From Nocardiopsis alborubida (GTDB lineage Bacteria > Actinomycetota > Actinomycetes > Streptosporangiales > Streptosporangiaceae), in contig NZ_JAAXPG010000021.1 of NCBI RefSeq assembly GCF_012396365.1, positions 82,075 to 146,074 on the forward strand: a stretch of 64,000 bases of DNA, written 5' to 3'. This document shows positions 60,591 to 64,000 of the stretch, piece by piece. The stretch's first letter is position 1, and each line of letters begins with the position of its first letter. A model generated the notes under the pieces. It made no database searches and was not told the DNA's origin. It saw only the letters and a list, made by a program, of their open reading frames with translations. The position numbers were made by a program, and so were the translations under genes.

Positions 60591-61856
60591 CTACGCCTGA
60601 TCGGCGGTCCGCAACGCTGTGGCCAGGGGTTCCGCGGTCAGGGTGACCTGCCACTCACGGGCCCCGCGCTCACGCAGGAACGCGCCCACCGTGTCGGGGT
60701 CCACCGCCTGCGGCGGCGCCCACGCCAGGCGGCGCACCGTGTCCGGCAGCAGCAGGTTCTCGGTCGGCATGACGACGTCCTCGGCGATCCCCGTGACCGT
60801 GGCCCGGGCCGCCTCCAGGCGCCGCGCCGCCTCCGGTGCCCGGTCGCCCCACCGGTTCACCGGCGGCGGGCCGTCGCCCGGGGCGTTGGGCCGGGGCAGC
60901 TCCGCCTGCGCCATGTCCCGCGCCCGGTTGACCGCCTTGATCCACGTGGTCAGGTAGCGCCGCGCCAGCTTGATCCCGAACTGCCGGATCTTGGCCAGCT
61001 CCGTGGTGGTGCGCGGCATGGCCGTCGCCGCCTCCACGATCGCCGCGTCCGGCAGCACCCGGCCGGGCGAGATGTCGCGCTCCTGGGCGATGCGGTCGCG
61101 TTCGTACCAGAGCTCGCGCACGGCGGCCAGGGCGCGCTGGTTGCGCACCCGGTGGATGCCCGAGGTGCGCCGCCAGGGGTCGGTGCGCGGTTCCTTGGGC
61201 GGCGCGGACAGGACCGCGGCGAACTCCTCGCGCGCCCATCCGAGCTTGCCGGTCTCCTCCAGCTCGACCTCCAGGCAGTCCCGCAGGTCGATGAGGATCT
61301 CCACGTCCAGCGCCGCGTAACGCAGCCAGTCCTCCGGCAGCGGGCGCTGGGACCAGTCCACGGCCGAGTGCTCCTTGGCCAGCCGCAGGTGGAGCAGCCG
61401 CTCCACCATGAACCCCAGACCGACCCGCTGGTAGCCCAGCAGCCGCCCGGCCAGTTCGGTGTCGAACAGGCTCTGGGGGCGCAGGTTGACCTCGGTCAGG
61501 CAGGGCAGGTCCTGGTGCGCGGCGTGCAGCACCACCTCGGCGTCGCCCACGGCGTCGTTCAGCGCGCTCAGGTCCGGGCAGGCGATGGGGTCGATCAGCG
61601 CCGACCCCGCCCCCTCGCGGCGCAGCTGGACCAGGTAGGCGCGCTGTCCGTACCGGTAGCCGGAGGCGCGTTCGGCGTCCACCGCGACGGGGCCCGTCCC
61701 GGCGGAGAGCGCGGCGACCACACCGGCCAGCGCGTCGGCGTCGGAGGTGACCTCGGGCAGGCCCTCGCGAGGTTCCCGGAGAAGGGGGGCCCTCTCGGCG
61801 TCGTCGTCGTTGCCTGGTTCGCGGGGTTCTGTCTTGGAGTTCAACGCGTTCGCCAC
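60591..61856 (-). CDS. ribonuclease D-like 3'-5' exonuclease with HRDC domain
   Basis: A 421-residue protein of the actinobacterial RNase D-like family. The exonuclease part has PVAVDAERASGYRYGQRAYL (first acidic pair), LFDTELAGRLLGY (second Asp) and YAALDVEILIDL (last motif with Tyr and Asp). An HRDC domain (about 240-320, NQRALAAVRELWYERDRIA) and a C-terminal extension follow. It would trim structured RNA 3' ends. GTG at 61856 is preferred, since TACCGT just upstream would serve a leaderless start; the frame opens at 61931. It sits beside DUF3000 and hemE, an order seen in many actinomycetes. Confidence 0.9.
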   Translation of the reverse strand: MANALNSKTEPREPGNDDDAERAPLLREPREGLPEVTSDADALAGVVAALSAGTGPVAVDAERASGYRYGQRAYLVQLRREGAGSALIDPIACPDLSALNDAVGDAEVVLHAAHQDLPCLTEVNLRPQSLFDTELAGRLLGYQRVGLGFMVERLLHLRLAKEHSAVDWSQRPLPEDWLRYAALDVEILIDLRDCLEVELEETGKLGWAREEFAAVLSAPPKEPRTDPWRRTSGIHRVRNQRALAAVRELWYERDRIAQERDISPGRVLPDAAIVEAATAMPRTTTELAKIRQFGIKLARRYLTTWIKAVNRARDMAQAELPRPNAPGDGPPPVNRWGDRAPEAARRLEAARATVTGIAEDVVMPTENLLLPDTVRRLAWAPPQAVDPDTVGAFLRERGAREWQVTLTAEPLATALRTADQA

Positions 61857-61934
61857 ACCACTACGGTATGCGCTGTCGCCACCGGACGCGGATCCGGACC
61901 GGTCGCGGGCCCCGGGGGGCACAGGGGCCAACGG

Positions 61935-62570
61935 TCAGGGCCGGGAGCGCTTGCCGGTGATGTCGGTGACGTCCAGCGGCGGCAGGCCCGCGGCCGAGGC
62001 CAGCAGCGCCGACCACGCCTGGACGTGCCCGGACAGGTCGTCGGACTCCGGTGTCCAGGAGGCGCGCATCTCCACCTCGGTGGTGGCGCCCTGGTCCGCC
62101 TTGGTGCCGAAACCCTCGGTGGTGGCACGGGTGACCGTGCCGCTCAGCGTGTGGTGCGTGGCGCCGCACGCGTCCAGGGCGTCGGTCAGCCAGCTCCAGG
62201 CGACCGGTCCGAGAAGGGGGTCGGTCGCGATCTCCGACTCCAGTTCGGAGTTGGCCTGGCAGACCACCCGGAAGGGGCCGGGCCAGTCGCGCGTGCCCTC
62301 GGGGTCGTACAGGACGATGAGTCTGCCCCAGGCGACCTCCTCTCCGTGGACGGTCACCTCGGCCGAGACCGCGGCGGAGTGGGGGGCCAGCCGCTGGGGG
62401 GCGGGGATCTCCCGGACGGTGATCTCGGGTCGCAGGAGGGGCGAGCGCAGGGTCTCGACCGCTCGCCGGAACGTCTCGTGTGCGTCCTCGGCGCTACCGA
62501 CATCGGGCATGGTGGGAACGTCAGCCTTCATTCTGGGGTGATCACGTCTCGGCGGGGGGCGTGTGGACAT
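61935..62570 (-). CDS. DUF3000-domain protein
   Basis: A 211-residue protein of the actinobacterial DUF3000 family. Conserved blocks are FRRAVETLRSPLLRPEITV, PHSAAVSAEV and RLIVLYDPEGTRDWPGPFRVV. The function is unknown; conservation next to hemE and the RNase D-like gene is the main clue. ATG at 62570 is chosen because GGGGAGG ends 6 nt before it; 62531 and 62510 are later options. The segment CCGCCTCC-GGCG-GGGAGGCGG can fold over that ribosome binding site. It is divergent from hemE, 235 bp away. Confidence 0.85.
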   Translation of the reverse strand: MSTRPPPRRDHPRMKADVPTMPDVGSAEDAHETFRRAVETLRSPLLRPEITVREIPAPQRLAPHSAAVSAEVTVHGEEVAWGRLIVLYDPEGTRDWPGPFRVVCQANSELESEIATDPLLGPVAWSWLTDALDACGATHHTLSGTVTRATTEGFGTKADQGATTEVEMRASWTPESDDLSGHVQAWSALLASAAGLPPLDVTDITGKRSRP

Positions 62571-62805
62571 GCTCCGCCTCCCCGCCGGAGGCGGAACGGT
62601 GGGCACGTCAAAGACCGTGGCATGAGTCACGGGCTGCGAGTCGGAGTTCGCCCGGCGTGTCGGCGTTTTGTGATGATCTTGGGACCGGCCGACCGCCGAG
62701 GGCGCCGGTCCGCGCTCCCCCGGCCCCTGCCGCCGGTCCGCGGACGCGCGCCCGGGTTCGGCGATCCGAGTGGGAGCAGCGGGCGGGGCATGGCACGATC
62801 GAGGG

Positions 62806-63837
62806 GTGACGCTGCAAGATTCTCCTTTCCTCCGCGCCTGCCGGCGCCTTCCCGTGTCCCACACCCCGGTGTGGTTCATGCGCCAGGCGGGGCGCTCCCT
62901 GCCCGAGTACCGACGGGTCCGCGCCGACGTGCCGATGCTTGAGGCCTGCGCGCGCCCCGACATGATCACCGAGATCACGATGCAGCCGGTGCGCCGCTAC
63001 GACGTCGACGCCGCGATCTTCTTCAGCGACATCGTCGTCCCGCTCAAGGCCATCGGCATCGACCTCGACATCAAACCCGGAGTCGGCCCCGTGGTCGCCG
63101 ACCCGATCCGCGACGCGACCGGCGTCAAGCGGCTGCGCGAGATCGAGCCCGACGACCTGACCTACATCACCGAGGCCGTGGGCCAGCTGGTCGGCGAACT
63201 GGGCGACAAGCCCCTCATCGGCTTCGCGGGCGCCCCGTTCACCCTGGCCTCCTACCTCATCGAGGGCGGCCCCTCCAAGAACCACGAGCACACCAAGGCG
63301 CTCATGTACGGCGAGCCCGAGCTGTGGGACGAGCTGATGCGCCGCCTGGCCACCATCGCCCTGGGCTTCCTGCGCACCCAGATCGAGGCGGGCGCCAGCG
63401 CCGTCCAGCTCTTCGACTCCTGGGTGGGCGCCCTGAGCGCCGAGGACTACCGCGCCTCGGTGCTGCCCTACACCTCGTGGATCTTCGGCCAGCTCGCCCA
63501 GCACGAGGTGCCGCGCATCCACTTCGGCGTGGGCACCGGCGAACTGCTCGGACTGCTCAGCGAGGCCGGGGCCGACGTCGTGGGCGTGGACTGGCGCGTG
63601 CCGCTGGACAAGGCGGTCCAGCGCGTCCAGCCCGGCACCGCCCTCCAGGGCAACCTCGACCCGGCCACCCTGTTCGCGCCCTGGGAGGTCGTCGCCGAGC
63701 GCACCCGCGACATCCTGTCCCGGGGCCGCGCCGCCGACGGCCACGTCTTCAACCTGGGCCACGGTGTGCTGCCCAGCACCGACCCGGACGTGCTCCAGCG
63801 GCTCACCGCGTTCGTGCACGAGGAGACCTCCGCCTAG
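62806..63837 (+). CDS. hemE: uroporphyrinogen decarboxylase
   Basis: A full-length 343-residue enzyme that removes four acetate carboxyls from uroporphyrinogen III to give coproporphyrinogen III, in heme biosynthesis. The signature [15 protein letters not shown] lies near residue 22, [17 protein letters not shown] near 74, [17 protein letters not shown] near 142, and [13 protein letters not shown] near 316. The GTG at 62806 lies 7 nt after the -10-like CACGAT, so the mRNA may be leaderless. The frame begins at 62770 but the family start is here. Downstream DNA to 64000 shows no gene. Confidence 0.96.
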   Translation: MTLQDSPFLRACRRLPVSHTPVWFMRQAGRSLPEYRRVRADVPMLEACARPDMITEITMQPVRRYDVDAAIFFSDIVVPLKAIGIDLDIKPGVGPVVADPIRDATGVKRLREIEPDDLTYITEAVGQLVGELGDKPLIGFAGAPFTLASYLIEGGPSKNHEHTKALMYGEPELWDELMRRLATIALGFLRTQIEAGASAVQLFDSWVGALSAEDYRASVLPYTSWIFGQLAQHEVPRIHFGVGTGELLGLLSEAGADVVGVDWRVPLDKAVQRVQPGTALQGNLDPATLFAPWEVVAERTRDILSRGRAADGHVFNLGHGVLPSTDPDVLQRLTAFVHEETSA

Positions 63838-64000
63838 CCGTACCGACCGCAGAGGTCCGCCGGGGCCCGCCCCATCCGCCGTGGACTTATGGCGCGTCTC
63901 GACCGCCCAACCTCGCTAAGACACAGGTCAGGGCCCTCGTGACACACCAGTAACGTTTCCGGCCAGTCCCCGAGGTCCGACTGTCCCTTCCACGCCGACG

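Overview
The window reads as chromosomal DNA of a high-GC filamentous actinomycete. The evidence is the strong G/C third-position bias, frequent GTG and TTG starts, many apparently leaderless promoters, a SARP regulator next to an AfsA-type gamma-butyrolactone synthase gene, and an F420-type oxidoreductase. The gene set (dxs, fadBA, DUF3000/RNase D/hemE, aconitase) would fit Nocardiopsaceae such as Nocardiopsis, but that placement is inference.

Region 1 (1-6.6 kb) is core chromosome: an anti-sigma/ECF sigma pair, an F420-dependent oxidoreductase, aconitase behind two tandem MarR/TamR-like palindromes, an SRPBCC protein with a SigB-like promoter, and the first of two paralogous small secreted proteins.

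Region 2 (6589-15826) is a complete Tn3-family transposon. It has 54-bp inverted repeats, a 5-bp CACTG target duplication, a full-length DDE transposase, a TnpI-like tyrosine recombinase with a candidate resolution site, and a cadmium/lead-type cargo. The cargo is a CmtR-like sensor, a P-type ATPase, an LspA signal peptidase and a CadD transporter, facing a divergent operon of two methyltransferases and a 44-residue membrane peptide. The element landed between the two small secreted-protein paralogs, one of which lies on each side.

Region 3 (16.5-36 kb) holds two tandem membrane proteins sharing a C-NPLHG...CxxC domain, a membrane-anchored Ser/Thr kinase, a hydrolase remnant, a uridine-kinase-like NTPase, a ROK regulator with a XylFGH-like sugar ABC transporter, a TauE/SafE permease, dxs, a ferredoxin reductase, a zinc metallopeptidase and a TetR gene.

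Region 4 (36-52 kb) looks like a signalling and specialised-metabolism locus. It has a TetR/MMPL pair, a SARP gene, an AfsA-like gene with a SARP-type operator (three 8-bp repeats at 11-bp spacing), a HAD phosphatase, an FAD monooxygenase, two further MMPL exporters, two secreted alpha/beta-hydrolases (one with its nucleophile Ser replaced by His), and a MarR repressor divergent from an NAD-dependent reductase.

Region 5 (52-64 kb) carries an Rpn-like PD-(D/E)XK nuclease gene with a strong internal start. Its C-terminal domain is duplicated as a separate, overlapping 71-codon gene, which recalls nuclease/intragenic-antitoxin systems. After it come a YrhK protein, fadBA, an ABC exporter, a TnpB remnant, a TPR protein, RNase D, DUF3000 and hemE.
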